Below are positions 51,427 to 61,468 of a DNA stretch of 64,000 bases, in pieces; the stretch's first letter is position 1, and every line of letters starts with the position of its first letter. The notes below the pieces were generated by a model. The model did not search any database and was not told the origin of the DNA. It worked only from the letters and a program-made list of their open reading frames with translations. The position numbers and the translations under genes were made by a program. The DNA is from Methylovorus glucosotrophus. Lineage in GTDB: Bacteria > Pseudomonadota > Gammaproteobacteria > Burkholderiales > Methylophilaceae. The stretch covers positions 1,798,001-1,862,000 of the forward strand of contig NZ_VMSE01000001.1 in assembly GCF_009858335.1 (NCBI RefSeq). The letters are read 5' to 3'.

Positions 51427-54147
51427 ATGAGCCATACGCGCCCTGACCCCGATGCGCTGCTGGAAAAACTGCAGCAGGAAGATGCCCGCCAGCAACGCGG
51501 CAGGCTCAAGATTTTCTTCGGCAGCTGCGCCGGTGTAGGCAAGACCTTCGCCATGCTGACCGCCGCCCATGCCCGCATGCAGGAAGGCGAGGATGTGCTG
51601 GTGGGTGTGATCGAAACCCACGGCCGCCGCGACACCGAATCACGCCTGCAAGGCTTGCCGCAACTGCCGCTCAAAAGCCTGAGCTATCGGGATAAAACCC
51701 TGCACGAGTTTGATCTGGATGGCGCACTGGCACGCCGCCCCGGTCTGCTGCTGGTGGATGAGCTGGCGCATTCCAACGCCGAGGGCTCCCGCCACCGCAA
51801 ACGCTGGCAGGATGTGGAAGAACTTTGCTCGGCGGGCATCGACGTCTACACCACGCTCAATGTGCAGCACCTGGAAAGCCTGAATGATGTGGTGGGCCAG
51901 ATTACCGGCATCCGGGTATCAGAAACGGTGCCGGACAAGGTGTTTGACCTCGCCGATGAGGTGACGCTGGTCGACCTGCCGCCGGAAGAGCTGCTGCAGC
52001 GCCTGCAGGAAGGCAAGGTCTATATGTCGCAGCAGGCCGAGCGTGCGCGGCGCCACTTTTTCCGCAAGGGCAACCTGATCGCCCTGCGCGAGATGGCATT
52101 GCGCCGCACCGCAGACCGTGTGGATGCGCAGATGCGCGAATATCGTACTGACCAGAGCATCCAGCACGTCTGGCAAACCCATGAGCGCATATTGGTGGGC
52201 CTGGGGCCGGGCCCGGAGGCCGAGCAACTGGTGAGAACCGCCGCCCGTCTTGCCATCAGCATGAAAGCCGAATGGCTGGCCGCCTATGTGGAAACGCCCG
52301 CCCTGCAAAAGCTCGGGCACGCCGAGCGTCAGGCCATTCTGGACAACCTGCGGCTTGCGCAAACACTGGGCGCGGCTACCACCGCCACCCTGAGCGGCGA
52401 TGAGGTCAGCACCGTGCTGCTGGACTATGCGCGCAGCCGCAATGTCTCGCGCCTGGTGGTAGGCAAGCCAAGGCGGCCTTTGCTGATGCGCCTGTTTGTC
52501 CCCAGCGTGACCGATCAACTGGCGAAGGAAGCCACCGATATTGACTTGCATGTGGTGGTACGCCAGCCCAAGCCACGGCACAAGCCAGCACCGCAGCACA
52601 GCCTGCAAATGGCAGCCAATGCCCATTTATCCGGCCTGAAAAAACGTGGCTACCTGTGGGCGCTGGCCATCAGTGCCGCCACCTCGGTCATCGCGGGCAT
52701 GCTGCTGCAATACTTCGAGCTATCAAATGTCATCATGCTCTACCTCCTGGGCGTCATGCTGATCTCGATACGCTATGGACGCGGCCCCGGCATCCTGGCG
52801 TCGATCCTCAGCGTATCGGCGTTTGATTTCTTTTTTGTGCCGCCCAAGCTGTCGTTTACCGTCTCCGACACGCAATACCTGCTGACCTTTGGCATCATGC
52901 TGTCGGTGGCGCTGGTCATCAGCAACCTCACCTCCAGTCTGCGTTATCAGGCCGTGATCGCCAATTACCGCGAACGCCGCAGCCTGGCCTTGTACGAGAT
53001 TGGCAAGGAGCTAGCCTCCACCATGACCACGCAGCATATTGTCGAGGTCAGCGTGCACCATATCGCCAGCCTGTTTCAGAGCCGCGCTGCCATTCTGCTG
53101 CCGGATGCCGATGACAAGCTGCGGGCACCGGAAGCGGATGCCGGGCATGGGCATACCCTGGCCGATGTGGATCTCGGCATCGCGCAATGGACCTTTGATC
53201 ATCAGGAACACGCTGGTCTGGGCACCAATACCCTGCCCTCCAGCCCGGTGCTGTATGTGCCGCTCAAGGCGCCGATGCGCACCCGCGGCGTGCTGGCCAT
53301 CGTCCCGGAAAACCAGGCGGCCATCTTTTTGCCGGAACAACGCCAGCTGCTGGATACCTTTGCCGCGCAGATTGCCCTGGCGCTGGAGCGCAAGCATTAC
53401 GTCGAAGTGGCGCGCGATGCGCTGATTTCCATGGAGTCGGAACGCTTGCGCAATTCGCTGTTGAGTGCAATTTCCCATGACCTGCGCACGCCGCTGACCT
53501 CGTTGCTCGGCATCGCCGACCAGCTGCGCCAGGCCCCGGACATGCCCTCTGAGCGGCATGCCCAGCTGGAGACCCTGTACGACCAGGCGTTTCGCATGCA
53601 GCAACTGGTGGTGAATCTGCTGGACATGGCACGCCTGCAGGCTGGCAGTGTGCAACTCAACAGCCAGTGGCAGGTATTGGAGGAGGTGCTGGGCAGCGCC
53701 CTGCGCGCGATGCAACCAGTCAGCCAGCAGCACCGTATTGAAGTCACGCTACCGCCCGAGCTGCCCCTGCTGCAGTTTGATGCGGTACTGCTGGAACGCG
53801 TGTTCTGCAACCTGCTGGACAATGCCTGCAAATACAGTCCGCCGAATACCACCATACGCATTTCTGCCCAGCAGCATCCAGGTGAGGTGTGGGTCACCGT
53901 GGCCGATGAAGGCTGGGGCCTGCCAGCCGGGATGGAAACCCAGATATTCCAGAAATTTACCCGCGGCAAAGTCGAGTCGCCGCAACCTGGTGTCGGCCTG
54001 GGGCTTTCCATCTGCAAGGCTATCATTCAGGCGCATGGCGGCGCGCTATGGGCAGAAGCGCAACAGCCGCATGGCACACGGTTCATTTTTTCCTTACCAT
54101 TGGGCGAACCACCCGCACCCCCACTCGCCGAGGAAACACCCGCATGA
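51427..54147 (+). CDS. kdpD: Sensor histidine kinase KdpD
   Basis: Membrane sensor of low K+/ionic stress, 906 residues. Domains in order: N-terminal KdpD P-loop domain (GSCAGVGKTFAML near 30-42), universal-stress-protein-like domain (about 255-375), four membrane helices (DUF4118, about 405-510), GAF domain, and the kinase with His684 in SHDLRTPLTSLLG and an ATPase domain (NLLDNACKYSP, GVGLGLSICKAI). It overlaps kdpE by four bases (ATGA) and lies 99 bases after kdpC, so it may be partly read from the kdpFABC promoter. Confidence 0.95.
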   Translation: MSHTRPDPDALLEKLQQEDARQQRGRLKIFFGSCAGVGKTFAMLTAAHARMQEGEDVLVGVIETHGRRDTESRLQGLPQLPLKSLSYRDKTLHEFDLDGALARRPGLLLVDELAHSNAEGSRHRKRWQDVEELCSAGIDVYTTLNVQHLESLNDVVGQITGIRVSETVPDKVFDLADEVTLVDLPPEELLQRLQEGKVYMSQQAERARRHFFRKGNLIALREMALRRTADRVDAQMREYRTDQSIQHVWQTHERILVGLGPGPEAEQLVRTAARLAISMKAEWLAAYVETPALQKLGHAERQAILDNLRLAQTLGAATTATLSGDEVSTVLLDYARSRNVSRLVVGKPRRPLLMRLFVPSVTDQLAKEATDIDLHVVVRQPKPRHKPAPQHSLQMAANAHLSGLKKRGYLWALAISAATSVIAGMLLQYFELSNVIMLYLLGVMLISIRYGRGPGILASILSVSAFDFFFVPPKLSFTVSDTQYLLTFGIMLSVALVISNLTSSLRYQAVIANYRERRSLALYEIGKELASTMTTQHIVEVSVHHIASLFQSRAAILLPDADDKLRAPEADAGHGHTLADVDLGIAQWTFDHQEHAGLGTNTLPSSPVLYVPLKAPMRTRGVLAIVPENQAAIFLPEQRQLLDTFAAQIALALERKHYVEVARDALISMESERLRNSLLSAISHDLRTPLTSLLGIADQLRQAPDMPSERHAQLETLYDQAFRMQQLVVNLLDMARLQAGSVQLNSQWQVLEEVLGSALRAMQPVSQQHRIEVTLPPELPLLQFDAVLLERVFCNLLDNACKYSPPNTTIRISAQQHPGEVWVTVADEGWGLPAGMETQIFQKFTRGKVESPQPGVGLGLSICKAIIQAHGGALWAEAQQPHGTRFIFSLPLGEPPAPPLAEETPA

Positions 54148-54845
54148 GCAGCACGGCCACCATCATCCTGATTGAAGATGAAGTCCAGATTCAGCGTTTT
54201 GTCCACGCTGCGCTGGAAGATGCCGGTTTCACCGTGCACAGCACGCCCAGCGGCAAACAAGGGGTGATTGATACCGGCACGCGCAAACCGGATGCCATCA
54301 TTCTCGACCTCGGCTTGCCGGATATGGATGGCATAGACGTCATTCGCCAGATTCGCAGCTGGAGCAATGTGCCAATGATAGTGCTCTCGGCCCGCACGCA
54401 GGAGGCGCAGAAAGTCAGCGCACTGGATGCCGGCGCCGATGATTACCTGACCAAGCCGTTTGGTACGGCCGAGTTGCTGGCACGCATACGCGCCCAGTTA
54501 CGGCGACATTCGCAGGCGGGCAATACGGCACAGGAGAGCGTTTTCACCATGGGAGATATTCGGGTGGACCTGGTGAATCGCCAGGTGCATCGCGGCGATG
54601 CGCTGATCAGTCTCACGCCCATCGAGTTCAGGTTATTGGCCACGCTGATCCGCTATGCCGGGCGCGTGGTCACCCAACGCCAGCTCTTGAAGGAAGTCTG
54701 GGGCCCCAGCCATATCGAGAGTGGACATTATGTGCGCATCTACATGGGCCATCTGCGCCACAAGCTGGAGGCTGACCCGGCCCAACCGCGCTACCTGCTG
54801 ACGGAGACCGGTGTGGGCTATCGCCTGCTGGCAGACGCTGACTGA
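54144..54845 (+). CDS. kdpE: Response regulator KdpE
   Basis: Two-domain OmpR-type regulator of 233 residues. The receiver has acidic residues in IEDEVQ and the phosphoacceptor Asp55 in ILDLGLPDMDG, with the conserved Lys in DYLTKPFG. The C-terminal winged helix includes LTPIEFRLLATLIRYAGRVV. It activates kdpFABC; its likely target is the repeat region before the operon. The start at 54144 is chosen from the ATGA overlap with kdpD, as the longer frame to 54048 would lie within it. Confidence 0.95.
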   Translation: MSSTATIILIEDEVQIQRFVHAALEDAGFTVHSTPSGKQGVIDTGTRKPDAIILDLGLPDMDGIDVIRQIRSWSNVPMIVLSARTQEAQKVSALDAGADDYLTKPFGTAELLARIRAQLRRHSQAGNTAQESVFTMGDIRVDLVNRQVHRGDALISLTPIEFRLLATLIRYAGRVVTQRQLLKEVWGPSHIESGHYVRIYMGHLRHKLEADPAQPRYLLTETGVGYRLLADAD

Positions 54846-55051
54846 GAGACACACTGGCTCACTTTGGCTAAGCGCTGGCAGATGGGTCAGCGCCTTACTA
54901 TGGGCATGGGATTCACCTTGCTTCTGGCAGCCATTGCGCCCAGACTCGGGGCTGCATGAAATCGCCAGACTTCCCGCCTTGCACCAAACAGCGGTGAACT
55001 TGTCAGCGTTTATGCTTTCCATTTAAACATCAACCACTGAATAAGAACCGC

Positions 55052-57112
55052 ATGCCACCGCTATTTTCCCGCCCATTGTTCCGCACCTTCTGGATTACGC
55101 TGCTTCTGCTGCTGATTGCACTTGGCGCCTGCGAGCTGGCGGGCTGGCCGTTTCTGCGGGCGCCGGCACAACAGTTTCTGAGTGAAAAGCTGGAGCGCAG
55201 GATTGTCATCACCGCGCCGTTTGAGCTGCATCTCCTCAGCGGGATTTATCTGCGCGCCGGTGGCCTGAATATCTCCGCGCCGGATACTTTCAAGGTGCCG
55301 CATTTTGTGGATGTGAAAGAAGCCGAACTGCGGCTGCGCTATCGTGATTTGCTCACGCTCCAACCTGGCGATGCCTATCGCATCAAGAGCCTGCGCGTGG
55401 AAGAGATTGACGCCCGCGTGCTGCGCAATCGGGATGGCGTATCCACCTGGCAATTCAAGCAGGATGACCAGGAACCGCCACGGCCCTTCCCCATCTTTGA
55501 AAACCTGGTAATTCATAACGGCACGGCAGTCGTGCGCGATGCACTCTCGGAAGCCGATCTGGATCTGCGCTTCAACACGCAGGAAGGCACAGAGCAGACT
55601 GCCAGCAAGCCGGCCAGCGCCGCCATGCAATCCAATGTCGATATTGAAGGCAAGCTGCACAAAGAGGCGCTGCGCGGCCATCTGGCTACCAGTGGCTTTT
55701 TGCCGATTGCCAGCCTCAAGGAAAGCAACGACACGGTGCGTTCCAAAGGCTGGGTGGAATATGGCGGCCTGCGCGCCGACTTCGATGGGCAGGTGGCCGA
55801 TGCGCTGGGTGAGCAATCCATCAAGGGCACGCTGACGGTAAAAGGTCCATCGCTGAGCCTGTTTGGCAATCTGGTCAGCACGGTATTGCCCACCACGGCG
55901 CCGTTTACCCTGACCACCAGATTGCAAAAGGAAGGTGGCTTGTGGCTGGCCGATGTCACCTCAGCCCATATCGGCAGCAGTGATCTCACGGGCAAATTCA
56001 AATATGACTTGCGGCCGACCACACCATTACTCACCGGTGATATTCGCGGCAAGCGCTTTGTGCTGGCTGACCTGGGGCCGGCCTTTGGTACCGCCACTGA
56101 AGCAGAAGCTGGCGACAATGCGCCCCGCACCCGCGCCATTCCGGATAAGCCCTTGAACCTGCCCGCGCTGAACAAGATGGATGCCCGCATCAGCATCCTG
56201 ATGGATTACGTGGACCTGGGCTCGGCTTTCCAGCGGCCGATTGCCCCGCTGAAAGCCACCCTGCAACTGGAAAAAGGCAAGCTGGGCCTGGCCGATATAG
56301 ACGCCAACACGGCGGATGGCAGCCTGTCCGGCATGATCTCGGTCGACGCCAGCAAACTGAATGGCCTGGAAGCGGATGTGAAGAAGCTACCGCCCGAGGC
56401 GATTCCGGTCTGGCGCGCTGAGCTCGCCTGGAAAAACATTGATCTCTACAAATGGCTGAAAATCTCGCAAACCCAGCGCGAAAACGCCAAAAAAGAAAAC
56501 AAGCCCGAACCACAGCCTTATCTCACCGGCCGCTTAAACGGCAATGCCAAACTGGATGGCAAAGGCCAAACCACCGCCGAGCTGCTGGGTTCGCTGGACG
56601 GCAATGTCTTCATGGCCGTGCGCGATGGCTCGGTCTCGCACCTGATCGTGGAGGCACTCGGTCTGGATATTGCCCAGGCGCTGGGCGTGATGATCCAGGG
56701 CGACAGCCCAGTGCCCCTGCAATGCGCCGTGATCGACATGCAGGCAACGCACGGCATACTCAGCCCCCGCGTCGGCTTGATGGATACCCCGGTGACCCGG
56801 GTATTGACCGATGGCCATATCGACATGGGCAAAGAGCAGCTGGACCTGCGTTTGGTAGCCAAGCCAAAGAACGTATCGCCACTGACCGTGCGCTCGCCCA
56901 TACATGTACAAGGCAGCTTTTTGCAGCCCGAGGTGTCTATCGAAAAAACTCCGATCGCCCTGCGCGTGATTGGTGGCATTGCCCTGGGGCTGATCAATCC
57001 ACTGGCAGCCATTCTGCCATTTGTCGACCCGGGCAATGGCAAACAGGCCAGCTGCGCCGAGGTCTTGCAGCAGCTCAAGCAGGAAGCTACGCCAGCTAAA
57101 ACCCAGCATTAA
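55052..57112 (+). CDS. AsmA-family protein
   Basis: Protein of 686 residues with one N-terminal membrane helix (about 11-30), followed by a long beta-rich body. The opening ITAPFELHLLSGIYLRAGGL and the C-terminal half with MDTPVTRVLTDGHIDM and DLRLVAKPKN are typical of the AsmA/TamB-like bridge proteins, which move or organise lipids between the inner and outer membranes. It stands alone; 206 bases upstream (54846-55051) hold no other gene that I can see. The start is the first ATG of the frame. Confidence 0.88.
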   Translation: MPPLFSRPLFRTFWITLLLLLIALGACELAGWPFLRAPAQQFLSEKLERRIVITAPFELHLLSGIYLRAGGLNISAPDTFKVPHFVDVKEAELRLRYRDLLTLQPGDAYRIKSLRVEEIDARVLRNRDGVSTWQFKQDDQEPPRPFPIFENLVIHNGTAVVRDALSEADLDLRFNTQEGTEQTASKPASAAMQSNVDIEGKLHKEALRGHLATSGFLPIASLKESNDTVRSKGWVEYGGLRADFDGQVADALGEQSIKGTLTVKGPSLSLFGNLVSTVLPTTAPFTLTTRLQKEGGLWLADVTSAHIGSSDLTGKFKYDLRPTTPLLTGDIRGKRFVLADLGPAFGTATEAEAGDNAPRTRAIPDKPLNLPALNKMDARISILMDYVDLGSAFQRPIAPLKATLQLEKGKLGLADIDANTADGSLSGMISVDASKLNGLEADVKKLPPEAIPVWRAELAWKNIDLYKWLKISQTQRENAKKENKPEPQPYLTGRLNGNAKLDGKGQTTAELLGSLDGNVFMAVRDGSVSHLIVEALGLDIAQALGVMIQGDSPVPLQCAVIDMQATHGILSPRVGLMDTPVTRVLTDGHIDMGKEQLDLRLVAKPKNVSPLTVRSPIHVQGSFLQPEVSIEKTPIALRVIGGIALGLINPLAAILPFVDPGNGKQASCAEVLQQLKQEATPAKTQH

Positions 57113-57196
57113 GCAATGCACACAGACAAGGCGCGGTGAATCCGGCAGCCCATGTCAGCTAGAAAAATCCGTCCAACAAGGCCAGGTTTTATTCGT

Positions 57197-58366
57197 CTAC
57201 TCTTTTGCCAGCAGCGGCGATGAGCGCCTGTCCAGTGCCGCGCTATAGACTGCGAGCAGCAACCCCACCAGCGCCATCAGCGCACCGGCATAATGCAGTC
57301 CCGGCAAGCCATTACCATAGTCAATCACCAAGCCGCCCAGCCAGGCACCGATCGCATTTCCCAGGTTAAAGGCACCAATATTAAGGGCGGCGGCCAGATT
57401 AGGCGCAGCACTTGCCTTTTCAAGCACGCGCATCTGCATGGCGGGAACGGTCGCGAACGACACCACCCCTAGCAATCCGACGGCGATTATGGTCATCACC
57501 TGAGATTGCATGGCCCATCCAAACCCCAGCAAGCACAACATCAACAAGGCAATAGTGCCGATTAATGTCGGCATCAGCCGTTGATCAGCGGCTTTACCGC
57601 CCGCCCAGTTACCTAGTACCAGCCCCACGCCAAATACCAGCAAAATGGGAGAGACCGCCTGCCCGGGAAACCCTGCCAGGCTGGTAAGAACAGGGGCGAT
57701 ATAGGTAAAAACAACAAACAGGCCGCCAAAGCCGAAGACTGTCATGCCCAGGCCGAGCATCACCTGGCGTTGCCTGAGCACGCGCAACTCATTGGCAAAG
57801 CTTGGGGCAGTGCTGTGGCGGGAATCTCGCGGTAATAGCAGGCCTATCGTCATCACGGCCAGCACGCCCACGACCGTGACCAGCGCAAAGGTTGTGCGCC
57901 AACCATAGAGCTGTCCCACCCAAGTGCCCAGTGGCACGCCAAGCACATTCGCGAGGGTGAGTCCAGTAAACATCAGGGCAATGGCTGAAGCCTGCTTTTC
58001 ACGCGGCACCAGACTGGTGGCCACCACGGAGCCTATGCCGAAGAAAGCCCCATGCGCGAAGGAGGTAACGACACGCGCCAATAGCAGACTCCAATATTCT
58101 GGTGCCATGGCACAGGCCAGGTTGCCAATGGTAAAAATCACCATCAGCCACAGTAATACGTGTTTGCGTGCCATGTGGCCAGTAACGCCTATCATCAAAG
58201 GGGCACCGATCATTACGCCTAGCGCGTAGCCGCTGACCAGATAGCCCGCCTGCGATAACGTTACTCCCATGTCGCGCCCGACCTCAGGCAATAAGCCCAT
58301 GATCACGAATTCGGTAATGCCTATTCCGAAAGACCCAATAGTGAGGGCATAAATAGCTAAAGGCAT
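57197..58366 (-). CDS. MFS transporter, AraJ-type
   Basis: Twelve-helix major facilitator of 389 residues. The opening ALTIGSFGIGITEFVIMGLLP is the hallmark of the AraJ/drug-efflux MFS group, and it is a paralogue of the transporter at 45271. The ribosome site AGGAGA is 7 bases before the ATG. It is divergent from a LysR gene 133 bases away, which is probably its regulator. The substrate is unknown. Confidence 0.88.
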   Translation of the reverse strand: MPLAIYALTIGSFGIGITEFVIMGLLPEVGRDMGVTLSQAGYLVSGYALGVMIGAPLMIGVTGHMARKHVLLWLMVIFTIGNLACAMAPEYWSLLLARVVTSFAHGAFFGIGSVVATSLVPREKQASAIALMFTGLTLANVLGVPLGTWVGQLYGWRTTFALVTVVGVLAVMTIGLLLPRDSRHSTAPSFANELRVLRQRQVMLGLGMTVFGFGGLFVVFTYIAPVLTSLAGFPGQAVSPILLVFGVGLVLGNWAGGKAADQRLMPTLIGTIALLMLCLLGFGWAMQSQVMTIIAVGLLGVVSFATVPAMQMRVLEKASAAPNLAAALNIGAFNLGNAIGAWLGGLVIDYGNGLPGLHYAGALMALVGLLLAVYSAALDRRSSPLLAKE

Positions 58367-58450
58367 GCTGCATCTCCTGCTTAAACTTGATTAGCAGAAT
58401 GGTGCGTGAAAACCGGGCCGGCCAGTAGACAGGCAAGATGACAATCTGTT

Positions 58451-58460
58451 ATGAATTCAT
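58451..58460. promoter_or_regulatory. Palindrome in the MFS-LysR divergent promoter
   Basis: ATGAATTCAT is a perfect 10-base palindrome, midway between the two divergent genes, within a wider AT-rich stretch. LysR proteins bind dyads of the T-N11-A kind in such positions. The assignment is tentative. Confidence 0.35.
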
Positions 58461-58499
58461 TTCACAAATCACCCTGCCACTAAATGGTTTACTTCATCC

Positions 58500-59402
58500 A
58501 TGAATGTTAATCGCTGGAAAGAAATGCTGGTGTTTGCCCAAGTCGTACAGTCGGGCAGTTTTTCTGCCGCCGCGCGCCAACTGGATTTGACGCCCTCAGC
58601 TGTCGCCAAACTGATCGCGCGGCTAGAGCAACGTGTCGCTATCCGCCTGCTCAACCGCACGACGCGGCAACTACACCCGACACCAGAGGGTCAGCTGTTT
58701 CATGAGAGCTGCTTAAAGCTGCTGGCCGACATGGAAGAAGCCGAGAACCGTATCGCCCCACAAAACGATGCACCCCGCGGCCATCTTCGGGTAAATGCCT
58801 CACTCTCATTCGGTCATCATGTGCTGATCCCCGCCTTGCCTGCGTTTTTCAAATGTTACCCAGAAGTCACTATCGACCTCACCCTGACTGATACATTGAT
58901 CGACTTGCTGGAAGAACGCACCGACATTGCCATCCGCCACGGCGCACTCAAGGATTCCGGGCTGGTAGCGCGCAAGTTGGGAGATAGTCGGCATTTGCTG
59001 GTAGCCACCCCGGCTTATCTTGCGCGCCATGGCACGCCGCAAACGCCTTCTGATCTCGTCCGCCATAACTGCCTCGATTTCAACTTTAGTCATAGTCTGA
59101 GTGAGTGGCGCTTTCGCCTGCCCGATGGCAGCCAGCAAAGCGTGGCTGTGCGCGGCAACCTCCAGGCCAATAATGGCGAGACGTTGCTACAAATGGCACT
59201 GGCAGATATGGGCATTAGCCGCATGAGTTATTTCCATGTGGCCGAAGCCCTGCGTGTCGGCCGCCTGGTTGAAATTCTTGCTGGTTGCCATGTAGCTGAC
59301 AGCAAACCATTGCATGCCATCTATCACAGCCGTTGCCATATCCCGGCCCGCATCCGCCTGTTTGTCGATTTTTTAGCCGAGCAACTGCACGGCAAGCTGT
59401 AA
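58500..59402 (+). CDS. LysR-family transcriptional regulator
   Basis: Protein of 300 residues. The helix-turn-helix is at 1-60 (GSFSAAARQLDLTPSAVAKL, then LLNRTTRQLHPTPEG), and the effector domain carries the CrgA/PA0477-like signature (RGHLRVNASLSFGHHVLIP, HNCLDFNFS). It is divergent from an MFS transporter and probably controls it in response to an exported compound (inference from gene order). The ribosome site is weak. Confidence 0.88.
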   Translation: MNVNRWKEMLVFAQVVQSGSFSAAARQLDLTPSAVAKLIARLEQRVAIRLLNRTTRQLHPTPEGQLFHESCLKLLADMEEAENRIAPQNDAPRGHLRVNASLSFGHHVLIPALPAFFKCYPEVTIDLTLTDTLIDLLEERTDIAIRHGALKDSGLVARKLGDSRHLLVATPAYLARHGTPQTPSDLVRHNCLDFNFSHSLSEWRFRLPDGSQQSVAVRGNLQANNGETLLQMALADMGISRMSYFHVAEALRVGRLVEILAGCHVADSKPLHAIYHSRCHIPARIRLFVDFLAEQLHGKL

Positions 59403-59463
59403 ATTACCGTGGCAAACATCGCCGCAACAGGCGCATGCGCGCTGCAACCTGTTAAAATGCGGC

Positions 59464-61371
59464 ATGCCTTATATAACGCTCGACCAAGCCAGCCTGGCTT
59501 ATGGACATTACCCTCTTCTTGATCACGCCGATTTTCAGCTGGACCCCGGTGAACGTGTCGGCCTGATTGGCCGCAACGGGGCTGGCAAATCCAGCCTGCT
59601 GAAAGTCATTGCTGGCGACAGCAAACTGGACGACGGCACCCTGTGGCGCGCGCCCAATGCGCGCGTGGCCTATGTGCCGCAGGAACCAGTACTGGAGCCG
59701 ACCCACACCGTGTTTGAAGCCGTGGCCGAAGGCCTGGGCGACCTGCAGAAAATTCTGCTGGAATACCACCAGGTATCGCACAGCATGGGCAACCCCGATG
59801 CTGACCTTGATCAGCTGATGGCCCGCATGCAAGTCTTGCAGCACGAACTCGATGCCCGTCAGGGCTGGCAGTCGCAGAGCAAGGTAGATGCAGCGCTGAG
59901 CCGTCTGGAATTAGACCCCGATGCCTTGATCTCCACCCTCTCCGGCGGCTGGCGCAAGCGCGTGGCCCTGGGCCGCGCCCTGGTCGCGGAGCCGGAAGTG
60001 CTGCTGCTGGATGAACCGACCAACCACCTGGATTTTGCCGCGATTGAGTGGCTGGAAGAGCTGTTGCTCGGCTTTCAGGGCAGCGTGTTGTTCATTACCC
60101 ACGATCGCCGCTTCCTGGATCGGCTGGCGACGCGCATTGTGGAGCTGGACCGCGGCCATCTCACGGATTTTATTGGCAACTACACCCAGTATCTGGTGAA
60201 AAAGGAAGAGCTGCTGGCGGTAGAAGCCACGCATGCTGCCAAGTTTGACAAGGTATTGGCGCAGGAAGAAGCCTGGATACGCCAGGGCATCAAGGCGCGC
60301 CGTACCCGCAATGAAGGTCGCGTGCGACGTCTGGAACAGCTGCGTCTGGAGCGGGCTGCGCGCCGCGAGCGCCAGGGCAACGTCAAGCTGACGCTGGATA
60401 GTGGTGAACGCTCGGGCAAGCTGGTGGCCGAGCTGGAGCATGTGAACAAAGCCTATGGCGACAAGGTGCTGGTCAAGGATTTCAGCACGCGCATTCTGCG
60501 GGGCGACCGCATCGGCCTGTTGGGCCCGAATGGCGCGGGTAAATCCACCCTGCTCAAGATGATACTGGGCGAGCTGGAACCCGATAGCGGCACCATACAG
60601 CGCGGCACCAATCTCAACGTGGCGTATTTTGACCAGATGCGCGAGCAGCTGGATGAGGAAGCCACGCTGGCCGACACCATCAGCCCCGGCTCCGAATTCG
60701 TGCAGATCGGCAATGAGCGCAAGCATGTCATCAGTTATCTGGAAGACTTTCTGTTCCCGCCGCAGCGCTCGCGCTCGCCGGTGAAATCGCACTCCGGTGG
60801 CGAGCGCAACCGCCTGTTGCTGGCGCGCCTGTTTGCGCGCCCGGCCAATGTGCTGGTGCTGGACGAACCCACCAACGATCTGGATATCGACACCCTGGAG
60901 TTGTTGGAAAACCTGCTGCAGGAGTTTGAAGGCACGCTGTTTCTGGTCAGCCACGATAGAGCCTTCCTGGAAAACACTGTCACCCAGGTGATTGCGTTTG
61001 AAGGCCATGGCGTACTGGATGAGTTTGGCGGCGGCTATGACGACTGGTATCGCTACAAGCAACAGCAGGCAGCCAACCTGGCTGCCGAGAAAACCCGGGC
61101 TGCCAGCGCACCAGCCGCTGCAAAACCTGCCGCGGCCAAACCGGCGGCCAATCGCCTGAGCTTCAAGGAAAACCGCGAACTGGAAGAGCTGCCCGGCCGT
61201 ATTGAGCAGCTGGAACAGGAACAGGCCGAGATCAATGTATCGCTCGCCAGCCCGGACCTTTACCGCGAAAACCCCGAGCAGGTCAAAACCCTGCAAGCGC
61301 GGCTGGATGAGCTGGCTTCAGCCATCGATGCCGCCATGCAGCGCTGGGAAGAGCTGGAAAGCAAGCGTTAA
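59464..61371 (+). CDS. uup: ABC-F ATPase Uup
   Basis: Soluble ABC-F protein of 635 residues acting on ribosomes and on transposon excision, without membrane parts. The two nucleotide-binding domains have Walker A GRNGAGKSS (about 37-45) and GPNGAGKST (about 356-364), signatures LSGGWRKR and HSGGERNR, and DEPTNHLD / DEPTNDLD Walker B boxes. The C-terminal Ala/Pro linker and coiled coil (LSFKENRELEELPGRIEQL near 562) mark Uup and bind nucleic acid. It is followed by a bidirectional terminator. Confidence 0.93.
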   Translation: MPYITLDQASLAYGHYPLLDHADFQLDPGERVGLIGRNGAGKSSLLKVIAGDSKLDDGTLWRAPNARVAYVPQEPVLEPTHTVFEAVAEGLGDLQKILLEYHQVSHSMGNPDADLDQLMARMQVLQHELDARQGWQSQSKVDAALSRLELDPDALISTLSGGWRKRVALGRALVAEPEVLLLDEPTNHLDFAAIEWLEELLLGFQGSVLFITHDRRFLDRLATRIVELDRGHLTDFIGNYTQYLVKKEELLAVEATHAAKFDKVLAQEEAWIRQGIKARRTRNEGRVRRLEQLRLERAARRERQGNVKLTLDSGERSGKLVAELEHVNKAYGDKVLVKDFSTRILRGDRIGLLGPNGAGKSTLLKMILGELEPDSGTIQRGTNLNVAYFDQMREQLDEEATLADTISPGSEFVQIGNERKHVISYLEDFLFPPQRSRSPVKSHSGGERNRLLLARLFARPANVLVLDEPTNDLDIDTLELLENLLQEFEGTLFLVSHDRAFLENTVTQVIAFEGHGVLDEFGGGYDDWYRYKQQQAANLAAEKTRAASAPAAAKPAAAKPAANRLSFKENRELEELPGRIEQLEQEQAEINVSLASPDLYRENPEQVKTLQARLDELASAIDAAMQRWEELESKR

Positions 61372-61394
61372 ACTCCGCTCCATTTGCAGGCAAT

Positions 61395-61429
61395 AAAAAA
61401 GCACACGTGGAAATGCGTGTGCTTTTTTT
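61395..61429. terminator. Bidirectional terminator between uup and the siderophore receptor gene
   Basis: AAAAAAGCACACG (61395-61407) and CGTGTGCTTTTTT (61416-61428) pair around an 8-base loop, with A and T tracts for both converging genes. Confidence 0.9.
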
Positions 61430-61468
61430 ATTGGCAGTCCCTCACGCCTGCCAGTACGGAACACCCGA

